Source: Anaerolineae bacterium
GTDB lineage: Bacteria; Chloroflexota; Anaerolineae; B4-G1; SLSP01
DNA length: 41,744 bases
Assembly (NCBI GenBank): GCA_016931315.1
Contig: JAFGFB010000107.1
Span: 1 to 41,744 of the forward strand
Direction: 5' to 3'
Shown: positions 16,015 to 24,960 of the stretch, piece after piece
Layout of the letters: each line of letters begins with the position of its first letter
Numbering within the stretch: the stretch's first letter is position 1
Translations under genes and position numbers: made by a program
Notes under the pieces: model-generated
What the model saw: only the letters and a program-made list of their open reading frames with translations
What the model was told of the DNA's origin: nothing
Database searches by the model: none

Positions 16015-18453
16015 CTAACCACTGCCCTCAACGCGCGATTCCGGCACCACAGCGGCAGCGACCAAATCGCGCCCTTGCAAAGCGATGACAGAAGTACCGC
16101 GGGTCGCACGTCCCTGCTCCTTGATCGAGCGCCCGGTCAAAGTCTTGGCAGCACCTCGCTGCGTCACCATAATGATGTTAGAAGTACCCTTGACCGTACG
16201 CACCGCCATCAAGCGCTCTCCCTGCACCCCCTTGATGATCTGGACCCCCTTGCCGCCGCGCCGTTGAGAGGGCAAATCCGTAAAGGGAGTCAATTTCGCA
16301 TTACCCTGGTCACTAATGGTAAATAGCCTCGCCCGGGAATTGATCACCGTTACACCTATCGCCACATCCTCAGCTTCTAGCTTGATGCCTGCCATGCCAC
16401 CGGCGCCGTTGCCCGTCGGGCGCACATCACTCGCAGAGAAACGGATACCCAGACCGCCCGCCGCGCCAATAACCACCTCTTCATTCTCGTGGACCCACGC
16501 CGCGTCCACCAACCAATCGCCCTCATCAAGTCTTATCACCAGCTGTGGCTCGCGCCCCACCCCAGGCAACTCCTCAGGCAGAAGGCGTTTCACCTGTCCC
16601 TGCGCCGTCACAAAACAAACCGAACCGCCCTCAGGGAGCGCTGCCGGCAACGCCAGAGCGGTTACCACGTCCGCCCCCTCTAAATGGGTAAGTTGGCTGT
16701 ACGGAGCGCCCTCGCCCTCCCAGGCTTGCCCCTCGGGGACCTGATGCACGGGCAGAGCTGCCGCCTGCCCGGTGGCGGTAAACAGATACAGCGTGTCGCG
16801 CGTCGAAGCGCCGACAACGCTCACCGGCACATCAGCCGGGCGCGAAGGCACACGTGGCGCCTTACCGTCATCTAGCGTGCGGGCAATTAACCCTTTACGA
16901 GTGGTGGTCACCCATACCGGTTGATCCGGAACCAGTGAGCCAAACTCCACCGTATCCCCTTTGACGTCGGCGATGTGGCTGCGGCGTGCATCACCATACT
17001 GCTCCTTGAGCGCGATGAGTTCTGCGCGAATGGCAGCGCGCTGCAGTTTTGGGGTACGCAACAGCGTCTCCAATTCCTTGATCAGCGCCTTGAGCTCTTT
17101 GAACTCATCTTGCAGCTTCTTGCGCTCCAGCGCCGCCAGCCGCTTGAGCGGCATATCCAAAACTGCCTGCGCCTGAATCTCGCTCAGCTTGAAACGCTTG
17201 CAGAGATTCTCGCGTGCCGTTTCCACCGTACGGGAGCGGCGAATCAAGTCAATAATCTCATCCAGGTGATCCAGGGCAATGAGGAGTCCTTCGACAATGT
17301 GCGCGCGTGCCTGCGCCTGCTCCAAATCAAAACGCGCACGCCGCTGCAAGACGTCCAGGCGGTGCTCCAGAAAGACCAGCAGGGCCTTCTTGAGCGACAA
17401 CGTTCGCGGCTCGCCATTGACGAGCGCCAGAATAATGATACCAAACCGCGTCTCCAAGGCAGTGTGCTTGAAAAGATCGCGCATCAAATTGCCGGCTTCC
17501 ACCCCGCGGCTGAGATCAATCACCAGACGCATACCCTGGCGGTCAGATTCATCTCGCAAATCGGCAATTCCCTCAAGTTTACCAGAACGGGTCAGCGCGG
17601 CGATACTCTCAATGAGCGAAGCCTTGTTGACCTGATAGGGCAGTTCTGTAATGACGATGCGCTCGCGCCCACCTTTGATCTCTTCCGTGTGCGCCCGCGC
17701 ACGAATGGTGATGCGCCCGCGTCCGTTAGCATAAGCTTTGAGCAGCCCATCATCTACCTCCGCAGTATCCCGCCGGTAAATCAATCCACCGGTGGGGAAA
17801 TCCGGACCGGGAATATGCTTCATCAAGTCTTCTACGCCAACGTCGTCCTGTTTTTGCCAGTTATCCAGCAAAAAGACCAGACCATCCACCACCTCCCCCA
17901 GATTGTGCGGAGGGATATTGGTGGACATGCCCACGGCAATGCCCGAGGCGCCGTTCACCAACAGATTGGGCAAATTCGAAGGTAGAACGGTAGGTTCTTT
18001 CAAGGTGCCGTCGAAGTTATCCTCCCACGCCACCGTGTCCTTCTCAATGTCGCGCAGCGCCTCCATCGCCAATGAAGTCAATCGCGCTTCAGTGTAACGC
18101 ATCGCCGCCGGCGGATCGCCATCTACAGAGCCGAAATTACCCTGCCCATCCACCAGCAAGCAGCGCAGTGAGAAATCCTGCGCCATACGGGCCATCGCTT
18201 CGTAGACCGCCGCATCACCATGAGGATGGTACTTGCCCAGCACCTCACCTACAATACGCGCCGACTTCTTGTAGGGCACGGTAGGACGGTTACCCATGTC
18301 ATACATCGCGTATAGAATACGCCGCTGCACCGGCTTAAGCCCGTCACGCGCATCGGGCAGCGCCCGCGCCACAATCACACTCATTGCATAATCCATGTAG
18401 GCGCGTTGTACTTCAGAATTGATATCTACCTGCCGAACAATTCCAATTTCCAT
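16015..18453 (-). CDS. gyrA: DNA gyrase subunit A
   Basis: The 812-residue protein is the breakage-reunion subunit that, with GyrB, introduces negative supercoils. The catalytic tyrosine is Y120 ([10 protein letters not shown]). The GyrA-box QRRGGKG at 730-736 is exact, which separates gyrase from topoisomerase IV. The quinolone region reads [11 protein letters not shown]: the position of E. coli Ser83 is Ala81, and Asp87 is Glu85. The ATG at 18453 follows a GGGGGA stretch and matches the usual N-terminus. Upstream in-frame codons are excluded because they lie within the promoter. Confidence 0.97.
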   Translation of the reverse strand: MEIGIVRQVDINSEVQRAYMDYAMSVIVARALPDARDGLKPVQRRILYAMYDMGNRPTVPYKKSARIVGEVLGKYHPHGDAAVYEAMARMAQDFSLRCLLVDGQGNFGSVDGDPPAAMRYTEARLTSLAMEALRDIEKDTVAWEDNFDGTLKEPTVLPSNLPNLLVNGASGIAVGMSTNIPPHNLGEVVDGLVFLLDNWQKQDDVGVEDLMKHIPGPDFPTGGLIYRRDTAEVDDGLLKAYANGRGRITIRARAHTEEIKGGRERIVITELPYQVNKASLIESIAALTRSGKLEGIADLRDESDRQGMRLVIDLSRGVEAGNLMRDLFKHTALETRFGIIILALVNGEPRTLSLKKALLVFLEHRLDVLQRRARFDLEQAQARAHIVEGLLIALDHLDEIIDLIRRSRTVETARENLCKRFKLSEIQAQAVLDMPLKRLAALERKKLQDEFKELKALIKELETLLRTPKLQRAAIRAELIALKEQYGDARRSHIADVKGDTVEFGSLVPDQPVWVTTTRKGLIARTLDDGKAPRVPSRPADVPVSVVGASTRDTLYLFTATGQAAALPVHQVPEGQAWEGEGAPYSQLTHLEGADVVTALALPAALPEGGSVCFVTAQGQVKRLLPEELPGVGREPQLVIRLDEGDWLVDAAWVHENEEVVIGAAGGLGIRFSASDVRPTGNGAGGMAGIKLEAEDVAIGVTVINSRARLFTISDQGNAKLTPFTDLPSQRRGGKGVQIIKGVQGERLMAVRTVKGTSNIIMVTQRGAAKTLTGRSIKEQGRATRGTSVIALQGRDLVAAAVVPESRVEGSG

Positions 18454-18485
18454 GCAAGTTCCCCCAAGAATCCGGAAATAGTCGA

Positions 18486-18507
18486 GATAACTCGAGTTAT
18501 CATTATA
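18486..18507 (-). promoter_or_regulatory. gyrA -10 box followed by a 16-bp perfect palindrome
   Basis: On the minus strand TATAAT (18502-18507) is followed at once by GATAACTCGAGTTATC (18486-18501), a perfect 16-bp palindrome covering the expected transcription start. No good -35 is visible. A dimeric repressor or a supercoiling-sensitive site is possible. Confidence 0.55.
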
Positions 18508-18673
18508 GAATAAGGCTTCCGCCACCTTACCCGGCTACGGAAAGATCTAACAGACAATCTACTACACCAACTGGCGCAGCCGGTTATGCCAGAAAAGCCA
18601 AACGTAAGAACACCCTCCGATATTATTGACACTAACTATACGCGAGGGGGCAGTTTTCGCAAGTTGCACCGGG

Positions 18674-18701
18674 TTGACTTTCACCCGTTTTGACCTAGAA
18701 T
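18674..18701 (+). promoter_or_regulatory. Promoter giving a probable leaderless mRNA
   Basis: TTGACT (18674-18679) and TAGAAT (18696-18701) are spaced by 16 bp. Only seven bases separate the -10 from the ATG at 18709, so transcription should begin at or next to the start codon. Confidence 0.65.
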
Positions 18702-18708
18702 TTGCGCG

Positions 18709-20223
18709 ATGAGAACCTTTCTTAATCGTCTAAAATACTGGTCTGCGCGACTGCTGACTTTGCTGGTCTTGCTGCTCATGCTCACAGGCGAAAGCCCTGG
18801 CACCCAAGATCAGATTGTGCGGCTCAAGCAGTTGAGTGGTTCGCTGCGTTTCAATTTTATCACCTGGGAAATCAAAGCGCTTGCTCGCAAGGCGGCCTAC
18901 GGCTTGTTTGCCCCCCAGCGTTTCATGGACGACGAAGACCGCGCAGCCCTGGTGCTGACCTATCTTGGGCACGTTGCCGAAGCCCAGAGCCTCAACGCTG
19001 CCATCGAGCGAAACTACATCAACCCTGAAATCAGCGACCCGGCACAAGCCACAGCCGAACAGCGTGCAGCTCTTACTGCATTGCGGCAACGCATTCAGGC
19101 AGAAGCCCCCCTGGCGGAAGCCATCCTCGGCGAGCAGGTCAGTCAGGTGTTGGCAGAAGGTGGTTTTGGTCTACTGGCACAAATTTCTCCGCCGGTCAGT
19201 GGCACCTATACCCCCCTGCCCTATCTACTGATTGTTTCACCACGCAGCCGTATCGAAACAATGTTGCAAGTGGAGTTAGTGGCAGGGCTAGATGCAGAAC
19301 AGCAACAGGGCCTCGAATCGCGCATCGAGAGCGCCGAAACCGACCTCTCAACGCTGGTTACTGGCATTGGGGGTCTCTCCGCCTACCCGGCGATGCTGCT
19401 AGAAACCTCCAACCTTGAATGGGCTGCGGATGTCATCGCCCATGAGTGGACACACCATTATCTGATGCGAGCGCCGCTGGGATGGCTTTATACCCAGTCG
19501 GAGGACGCCCGTACCATCAACGAAACTGCGGCATCGCTTTTGGGTGAATGGGCGGGGCAAGAAGTGCTACGGCGTTTCTACACAGCATTCCTGGAGCAGG
19601 AAAAGGCGTTGCCGGAGCCCCTGATTCTGCCGCCACGAGATGATGATGCCCCGCTAGAGGCATTCGATTACCGGGCGGTGATGCGCGAAACACGCGTCAC
19701 CGCAGACCAGCTACTCGAAGAGCAGCGCATCGAAGAAGCAGAAGCCTATATGGAAGAGCGCCGGCAGTATTTGGTCGCCCAGGGCTACCGGATACGGCGC
19801 CTGAACCAGGCGTATTTTGCCTTTCATGGCGCATACGCCAGCCAACCAGGGGCAACGGGAGAAGACCTGACCGGACCGGCGGTGCGCCGTCTCTGGGCTA
19901 TCAGCGCCAGTCCCGGCGATTTTATCCGGCGTATTGGCTGGGCGACCACCACAGAGGCTGTGGAGACGCTCACAACACGCGTAGCAAAGCGAGCGGGCGG
20001 CCGCGCACCCTTGAACTGGAGAGCACTCCCGGCTCCGGGACAGAAACCAGGCCATAGAAGCGCTCACAATTCAAGTGAATTAATGGAAATGGAAATATAT
20101 GCCGGGTGTGCTACCCGCCTTTCCACACTGTGGTATAATCGCAGTAGTATGCATAGCAAAAGCAACAATCTAGCCGGGCTTTGTGCCTGGAGCAACGACA
20201 AAAACAGAGGCAACTTTGCGTAA
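18709..20223 (+). CDS. Putative membrane-anchored zinc metalloprotease (HExxH, gluzincin-like)
   Basis: The 504-residue frame has an N-terminal membrane segment (about 12-27). It carries HEWTH (H245, E246, H249) and, 23 residues later, NETAAS with E272, the layout of gluzincin metallopeptidases. A further conserved-looking block is RRLNQAYFAFHGAYA (about 364-378). No named family is recognised. The last 60 or so residues (from about 20040) have a composition unlike the rest and overlap the mreB promoter and start. The original stop may have been lost or shifted by a frameshift. Confidence 0.6.
   Translation: MRTFLNRLKYWSARLLTLLVLLLMLTGESPGTQDQIVRLKQLSGSLRFNFITWEIKALARKAAYGLFAPQRFMDDEDRAALVLTYLGHVAEAQSLNAAIERNYINPEISDPAQATAEQRAALTALRQRIQAEAPLAEAILGEQVSQVLAEGGFGLLAQISPPVSGTYTPLPYLLIVSPRSRIETMLQVELVAGLDAEQQQGLESRIESAETDLSTLVTGIGGLSAYPAMLLETSNLEWAADVIAHEWTHHYLMRAPLGWLYTQSEDARTINETAASLLGEWAGQEVLRRFYTAFLEQEKALPEPLILPPRDDDAPLEAFDYRAVMRETRVTADQLLEEQRIEEAEAYMEERRQYLVAQGYRIRRLNQAYFAFHGAYASQPGATGEDLTGPAVRRLWAISASPGDFIRRIGWATTTEAVETLTTRVAKRAGGRAPLNWRALPAPGQKPGHRSAHNSSELMEMEIYAGCATRLSTLWYNRSSMHSKSNNLAGLCAWSNDKNRGNFA
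20119..20139 (+). promoter_or_regulatory. Probable mreB promoter (extended -10)
   Basis: TGGTATAAT with TATAAT at 20134-20139 forms an extended -10 that needs no strong -35. It lies 44 to 77 bp before the candidate mreB starts, inside the tail of the upstream frame. Confidence 0.55.
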
Positions 20224-21289
20224 TCCGTTTGACGCGTTACTTGGGCTGTTCTCCCTGGACATTGGCATTGATTTGGGTACGGCTAACACCCTGGTCTACG
20301 TTCGGGGACGCGGCATCGTCATCAATGAACCTTCATGGGTTGCTGTAGACCGGAAAAATCCGCGGATTGTTCTGGCAATTGGTGCTGAAGCCAAAGAAAT
20401 GGTCGGCAAGACCCCCTCTCACATCGTCGCAATTCGTCCACTGCGGGATGGAGTGATCTCGGAATTCGACATCACCCAGGCGATGCTCAAATACTTCATC
20501 AAACGTGCCCACCAGGAAATTTTCATTCCGGTGCCGCGACCAAGAGTCGTTATCGGCATACCTAGCGGCGTGACCGAAGTAGAGAAACGCGCGGTGCGCG
20601 AAGCCGCATTGGAAGCTGGTGCACGAGAAGCGCATCTGATTGAAGAACCCATGGCGGCAGCGATAGGAGCCGGATTACCGGTGACCGAAGCGCAGGGCAG
20701 CATGATCGTGGATATCGGCGGCGGCACCACAGAAGTGGGCGTCTTTGCCCTGGGCGGCATCGTCGTCAGCCGCAGTATGCGCATTGCTGGCGACGAACTG
20801 GATGACGATATCGTCCAGTATGCACGGCAGAAATATAACCTGGCAATTAGTGAACGCATGGCGGAGCGCGTGAAAATCAATATTGGTTCCGCATATCCCC
20901 TGCCGGAAGAACAGGTAATGAGCATGCGCGGACGCAACCTCATCTCCGGCTTGCCAGAACAGGTAGAAATCAGCAGTATCGAAATTCGCGAGGCACTTTC
21001 GCGTTCCGTCAACATCATCACCGATATGGTACGCGACACCCTGGATGAGACGCCACCCGAGCTGGTAGCTGACCTCATGGAAACCGGTATCTGTTTGGCG
21101 GGCGGCGGCGGGCAATTGAAGGGTCTGGCAGAGCGCATCAGCGAGGAAATGCACATTCGCGCATGGGTCGCGCAAGACGCACTGACCTGTGTAGCACGTG
21201 GCGCCGGCAAGGTGCTCGAAAACTTCGAGGTAATGCGTCAAACCCTCGCCAACGATGACCGTCAGAATCCCGGAGGCTCCGCCTCTTAA
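20216..21289 (+). CDS. mreB: Rod-shape-determining actin-like protein MreB
   Basis: MreB is a bacterial actin that organises lateral wall synthesis under the membrane. Phosphate-binding motifs are DIGIDLGTANTLVY near the N-terminus, MIVDIGGGTTEVGVFALGG in the middle and GICLAGGGGQLKGL near the C-terminus. The start is uncertain. TTG at 20216 has AGAGG five bases upstream (357 residues). A GTG at 20183 has no ribosome site but gives 368 residues. It leads the mreB-mreC-mreD-pbp2 cluster, which matches a rod-shaped or filamentous cell. Confidence 0.96.
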   Translation: MRNPFDALLGLFSLDIGIDLGTANTLVYVRGRGIVINEPSWVAVDRKNPRIVLAIGAEAKEMVGKTPSHIVAIRPLRDGVISEFDITQAMLKYFIKRAHQEIFIPVPRPRVVIGIPSGVTEVEKRAVREAALEAGAREAHLIEEPMAAAIGAGLPVTEAQGSMIVDIGGGTTEVGVFALGGIVVSRSMRIAGDELDDDIVQYARQKYNLAISERMAERVKINIGSAYPLPEEQVMSMRGRNLISGLPEQVEISSIEIREALSRSVNIITDMVRDTLDETPPELVADLMETGICLAGGGGQLKGLAERISEEMHIRAWVAQDALTCVARGAGKVLENFEVMRQTLANDDRQNPGGSAS

Positions 21290-21360
21290 CCGGTGCGATC
21301 AACGCGCTGTGCTGGGGATTTTCCCCGACCAGATAATGCAATGCACATAATGAGGGCGCT

Positions 21361-22251
21361 ATGACACGGCGAGAACGTCCGTGGTTGCCCTATATACTGA
21401 TAGTACTAGCCCTGATCCTCCTCACGCTCAATGGGACAGGTTTGCTGCGCCCCATTGAAGAAGCCCTCGGTCTGGTAATTGCCCCGGCAGAGCGCGGTAT
21501 AGCGGGCTTGATTCGCAGCATTGGCGATCTGCTCCAGGGCGGGCAAGAAATCAGCGAGCTACAAAGACTCAATGAAACGCTGCAAAAGGAGAACGAGTCG
21601 CTGCGCATCGAGAATATCCGGTTGCAAGAGCAGTATGTAGCGGAAAATGAGCAACTGCGTGGCTTGTTGGATTTCAAAAACGCCAACCCCACCTTCAACC
21701 TGGTCGGCGGCGATGTCGTGGCGCGAGGGCAAAGCGCCGTTGTCGTGGGTCAGGATACTAATCCGTATCTGCGTTATCTGATTATCAATGTTGGCTCCCG
21801 CGATGGTGTGGCAGTTGGTATGCCCGTCGTGGCAAGCGGCGCAGTGCTGGTCGGCAGGGTAGCGAGCGTCTCACCCCACCTGGCTTATATACAGCTCATC
21901 AACGATCCGACCAGCCAGGTAGCCGCATTGCTCCAGGGATCGCGCATCTCCGGCATGGTTGTCGGGCGCGAAGACCCCGAACAGGGCAATTTGCTCGTTA
22001 TGACCGAGATTCTGCCCAACGAGACGCTCACCGAGAACGAGATTGTCATCACTTCCGGATTGGGTGGAATTCTCCCCAAAGGGTTGATCTTAGGACAAAT
22101 CGAGAGTCTGAGTTATCAGGAAGCGGCCCTCTTTCAGGAGGCTGTGTTGCGCCCAGCGTTAGACTTCCGCCGGTTGGAAGCTGTAGTCGTGATCCTCGAT
22201 TTCGAACGCCCAGCGGCAGACGAGTTGGAGGACTTGCTTCAAGAGCCATGA
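21361..22251 (+). CDS. mreC: Rod-shape-determining protein MreC
   Basis: The 296-residue protein has one N-terminal membrane anchor (about 8-28) and a coiled coil (about 62-105, ISELQRLNETLQKENESLRI). The beta-rich periplasmic core contains DGVAVGMPVV and ISGMVVGREDPEQGNL. It links cytoplasmic MreB to the wall synthases. A GAGGG site lies shortly upstream of the ATG. Its stop overlaps the mreD start by four bases. Confidence 0.94.
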   Translation: MTRRERPWLPYILIVLALILLTLNGTGLLRPIEEALGLVIAPAERGIAGLIRSIGDLLQGGQEISELQRLNETLQKENESLRIENIRLQEQYVAENEQLRGLLDFKNANPTFNLVGGDVVARGQSAVVVGQDTNPYLRYLIINVGSRDGVAVGMPVVASGAVLVGRVASVSPHLAYIQLINDPTSQVAALLQGSRISGMVVGREDPEQGNLLVMTEILPNETLTENEIVITSGLGGILPKGLILGQIESLSYQEAALFQEAVLRPALDFRRLEAVVVILDFERPAADELEDLLQEP

Positions 22252-22751
22252 GCCTCTATTTCGGCATCCCCATTCTGCTGACAGCTGCGGTGCTGCAAAG
22301 CACCTGGCTCGAGAATGTGCGCATCCTGGGCGGGCGCCCGGACCTGGTATTGTTGTTGGTCGTCACATGGTCCATCATTCGCGGCGCCGGTGATGGGGTG
22401 CTCTGGGGTTTCATTGGTGGAATCTTTTGCGATTTACTCTCCGGAGGCCCCTTTGGCCTTTGGACGGTAGTGTTGACATTTGTGGCGTTCATCACAGGGC
22501 AATCCTGGGTACACCGCCTTGGACCTACCAGCATCCGGTTGGCATTGATGGCAGCCCTGGGAACCTTCACCGGACACGGATTGTTATTGCTTTTGATGAC
22601 CTTGTTGGATTACCCCATCAATCCTGAGCGTGCCTTCACCACCCTCATTGGAACGGCAGCCTTACTAAATTTTGTGCTCACACCGTTCAGTTTTGGCTTT
22701 CTGGTATGGTTTCACCGTCGTGCACTGCCGCACGGAAACATCGGCGCATGA
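22248..22751 (+). CDS. mreD: Rod-shape-determining membrane protein MreD
   Basis: This is a 167-residue hydrophobic protein with about five membrane segments and the MreD hallmark segment GRPDLVLLLVVTWSIIRG, followed by GFIGGIFCDLLSGGPFG. It overlaps mreC and the following gene through ATGA junctions, so the operon is translationally coupled. Confidence 0.9.
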   Translation: MSLYFGIPILLTAAVLQSTWLENVRILGGRPDLVLLLVVTWSIIRGAGDGVLWGFIGGIFCDLLSGGPFGLWTVVLTFVAFITGQSWVHRLGPTSIRLALMAALGTFTGHGLLLLLMTLLDYPINPERAFTTLIGTAALLNFVLTPFSFGFLVWFHRRALPHGNIGA

Positions 22752-24844
22752 AGAGCAGGCCCTACACCCCCCTCAATTCAGGCGCTGAGCGTCCAGGCTG
22801 GATCGAGCGCAGCCCGCGGTTGGCGCTGATGGGCTGGGTTATCATTCTATTACTGGGATTGTATCTGGTGCGGTTATGGCAGCTGCAATTTGTAGAGCAA
22901 GGCTACTATAGCGCGCAAGCAATCGAGCAGCAATTCCGTATCGTTTCCATCTCCCCCCCGCGGGGTATCATTTATGATCGCAACGGGGAATTGCTCGTGC
23001 GCAATATTCCCGCGTATAATATCACCGTGACTCCGGGTTACCTGCCGGAGGATGCCGAGCGCGAGCGCGCTATTCTGGAACGGTTAGCGCGCCTGATTGA
23101 GATTCCCTATAGCAGCGCCGCCGTGGCGGCGCCCTTCCGGTTAGAGTTGGATACCGTAGGTCGCGCCAATTTTCCGCCATTTGGCGAGCTGCCGGGCGAT
23201 GGGCTGATTGAGATGATTGAGCGCGTGCGTTATCTCGATCCCTACGCCCCTCTGGTAGTCAAAGAAAACATCGAACGCGAGTTAGCACTGCTCATTGCGC
23301 AAGAGGGCAGTGTGGCGATGCCAGGCGTCGGCGTCGAGGTCGTTCCCCGCAGGACATATCCCACGGGCGAACTGACCTCACAGGTCATCGGATTTCTGGG
23401 CAAGATTCCCCCAGAACAGGTTGAGACGTACTCGCTTCAGGGCTACAACACCAACGTGGATCGCATCGGTTACGCTGGAATTGAAGCAGCCATGGAAGAA
23501 AGCCTGCGCGGCGTACCCGGACGCAAGAATGTGGAGAAAGACTTCCTCGGTAAGGAGATTCGCACCGTCGGAGATATCATCGAGCCAATCACGGGCGATA
23601 GTGTATATTTGACGCTGGACCTGGAGCTGCAGCAGGTTGCAGATGCCGCACTCAAAGAAGCCCTGGCGGAGACGGGTTCCCCCCGCGGAGTCGTTATCGC
23701 CCTCGACCCACGTGACGGGCAGGTACTGGCCCTGGTAAGCCTGCCCACTTACGATAACAATTTCTTCGCCAAAGGCATTAGCACACCAGAAGACCTGGCA
23801 GAGCTTGAGGCAATTTCCGATGATCCTCACGGGCCACTCTTCAACCATGCAATTGCCGACCAGGTTCCACCGGGATCAGTGTTCAAGATTGTCCCCGCCA
23901 CAGGGGGGCTCCAGGAAGGCATCATCAATCGCTATACTGTCCTCGACTGTCCGGGACGCATGTTGCTGCCCAACCGTTTTGCGCCCGACAACCCCAGTCT
24001 TGCACAACCCTTCGTCTGCTGGATCTACCTGCAGTATGGCGGGGGACACGGGCCCTTGAACGTGACCGAGGCGCTCGCACAATCGTGCGATATCTTCTTC
24101 TACAAATTGGGCGGCGGTTTTGAGCCAGCCAACTTTGAAGGCTTGGGTATCGACCGCCTGGTGGAATGGACCGAACGTTTTGGACTGGGTGAAGTCACCG
24201 GCATTGATATTCCCGGAGAATACGCTGTGCCGGTCTTCGGACCCAAATCTAAGCGCGATATCTACCAGGAGACCTGGACCACAGGGGATACCTACAATAT
24301 GTCCATTGGGCAGGGTTTTCTGACCGTTTCGCCGCTGCAGATGGCAAATGTGATGGCGGCAGTGGCTAACAACGGGGTGGTATACAAACCCAGATTGGTC
24401 CATCATGTGGTAGATGCTGAAGGGAATATGGTCGCACCCTTTCAACCCGAAGTGCTACGCCAAATGGAGGTAGATGCTTCCGTTTGGGCGCTGATACAGG
24501 AGGGCTTGGAAGGGGCAGTCTATGGCGGTACAGCCCCTCGAGCGCAAGTCGAAGGGGTACGGGTTGCTGGCAAGACCGGCACGGCAGAATACTGCGACAA
24601 TCTGGCGCAAAAAGCGGGATTGTGCCCGGTGCCCGAGGGGAAAACTCTGCCCACCCATGCCTGGTTCATCTCCTATGCGCCCGTGGAAGCGCCGGAGATT
24701 GTTGTAGTCGCGTGGGTCTACAATGGCGGCGAAGGCTCAACAGTCTCGGCGCCCATCGCGCAAAAAGTGCTTGATTTTTATTTCAAGCGCGCCAGCGGGC
24801 AGCTTGAAGTCCCCACCCCAGAAACGGAAACGGTGACACCGTAA
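22748..24844 (+). CDS. mrdA: Penicillin-binding protein 2 (elongasome transpeptidase)
   Basis: The class B PBP of about 698 residues cross-links peptidoglycan during side-wall growth. It has one membrane segment (about 32-52) and a pedestal domain with RGIIYDRNGELL. The transpeptidase motifs are S377-VFK (SxxK), SCD in the SxN position and KTGTAE. The ATG at 22748 overlaps the mreD stop as ATGA and is preferred. An upstream in-frame ATG (22706) would overlap mreD by 46 bases. No rodA is present next to it. Confidence 0.93.
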   Translation: MKSRPYTPLNSGAERPGWIERSPRLALMGWVIILLLGLYLVRLWQLQFVEQGYYSAQAIEQQFRIVSISPPRGIIYDRNGELLVRNIPAYNITVTPGYLPEDAERERAILERLARLIEIPYSSAAVAAPFRLELDTVGRANFPPFGELPGDGLIEMIERVRYLDPYAPLVVKENIERELALLIAQEGSVAMPGVGVEVVPRRTYPTGELTSQVIGFLGKIPPEQVETYSLQGYNTNVDRIGYAGIEAAMEESLRGVPGRKNVEKDFLGKEIRTVGDIIEPITGDSVYLTLDLELQQVADAALKEALAETGSPRGVVIALDPRDGQVLALVSLPTYDNNFFAKGISTPEDLAELEAISDDPHGPLFNHAIADQVPPGSVFKIVPATGGLQEGIINRYTVLDCPGRMLLPNRFAPDNPSLAQPFVCWIYLQYGGGHGPLNVTEALAQSCDIFFYKLGGGFEPANFEGLGIDRLVEWTERFGLGEVTGIDIPGEYAVPVFGPKSKRDIYQETWTTGDTYNMSIGQGFLTVSPLQMANVMAAVANNGVVYKPRLVHHVVDAEGNMVAPFQPEVLRQMEVDASVWALIQEGLEGAVYGGTAPRAQVEGVRVAGKTGTAEYCDNLAQKAGLCPVPEGKTLPTHAWFISYAPVEAPEIVVVAWVYNGGEGSTVSAPIAQKVLDFYFKRASGQLEVPTPETETVTP

Positions 24845-24900
24845 GCGGGTTCGGCGGTGCAAGATCGGAGATCAAGGCAGGAACCGCCCCCCAAGACCAT

Positions 24901-24937
24901 GCAAAACACGGACGCGCCGAACGCGTCCGTGTTTTGC
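24901..24937. terminator. Bidirectional intrinsic terminator
   Basis: A perfect 16-bp stem (24901-24916 and 24922-24937, loop CCGAA) has A4 at the left and T4 at the right. This suits termination in both directions between the convergent PBP2 gene and the secreted-protein gene. It is the standard polarity, unlike the T-first palindromes elsewhere here. Confidence 0.85.
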
Positions 24938-24960
24938 TATATCAAATCGCGCAAGCCAGT

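Noticed and set aside
16975-17985. A plus-strand frame of 336 residues lies opposite gyrA.
   Set aside because: It is a shadow frame. The minus strand has every GyrA motif across the same bases.
20419-21210. A long minus-strand frame lies opposite mreB.
   Set aside because: It has serine/arginine-rich shadow composition and no start signal. mreB explains the region.
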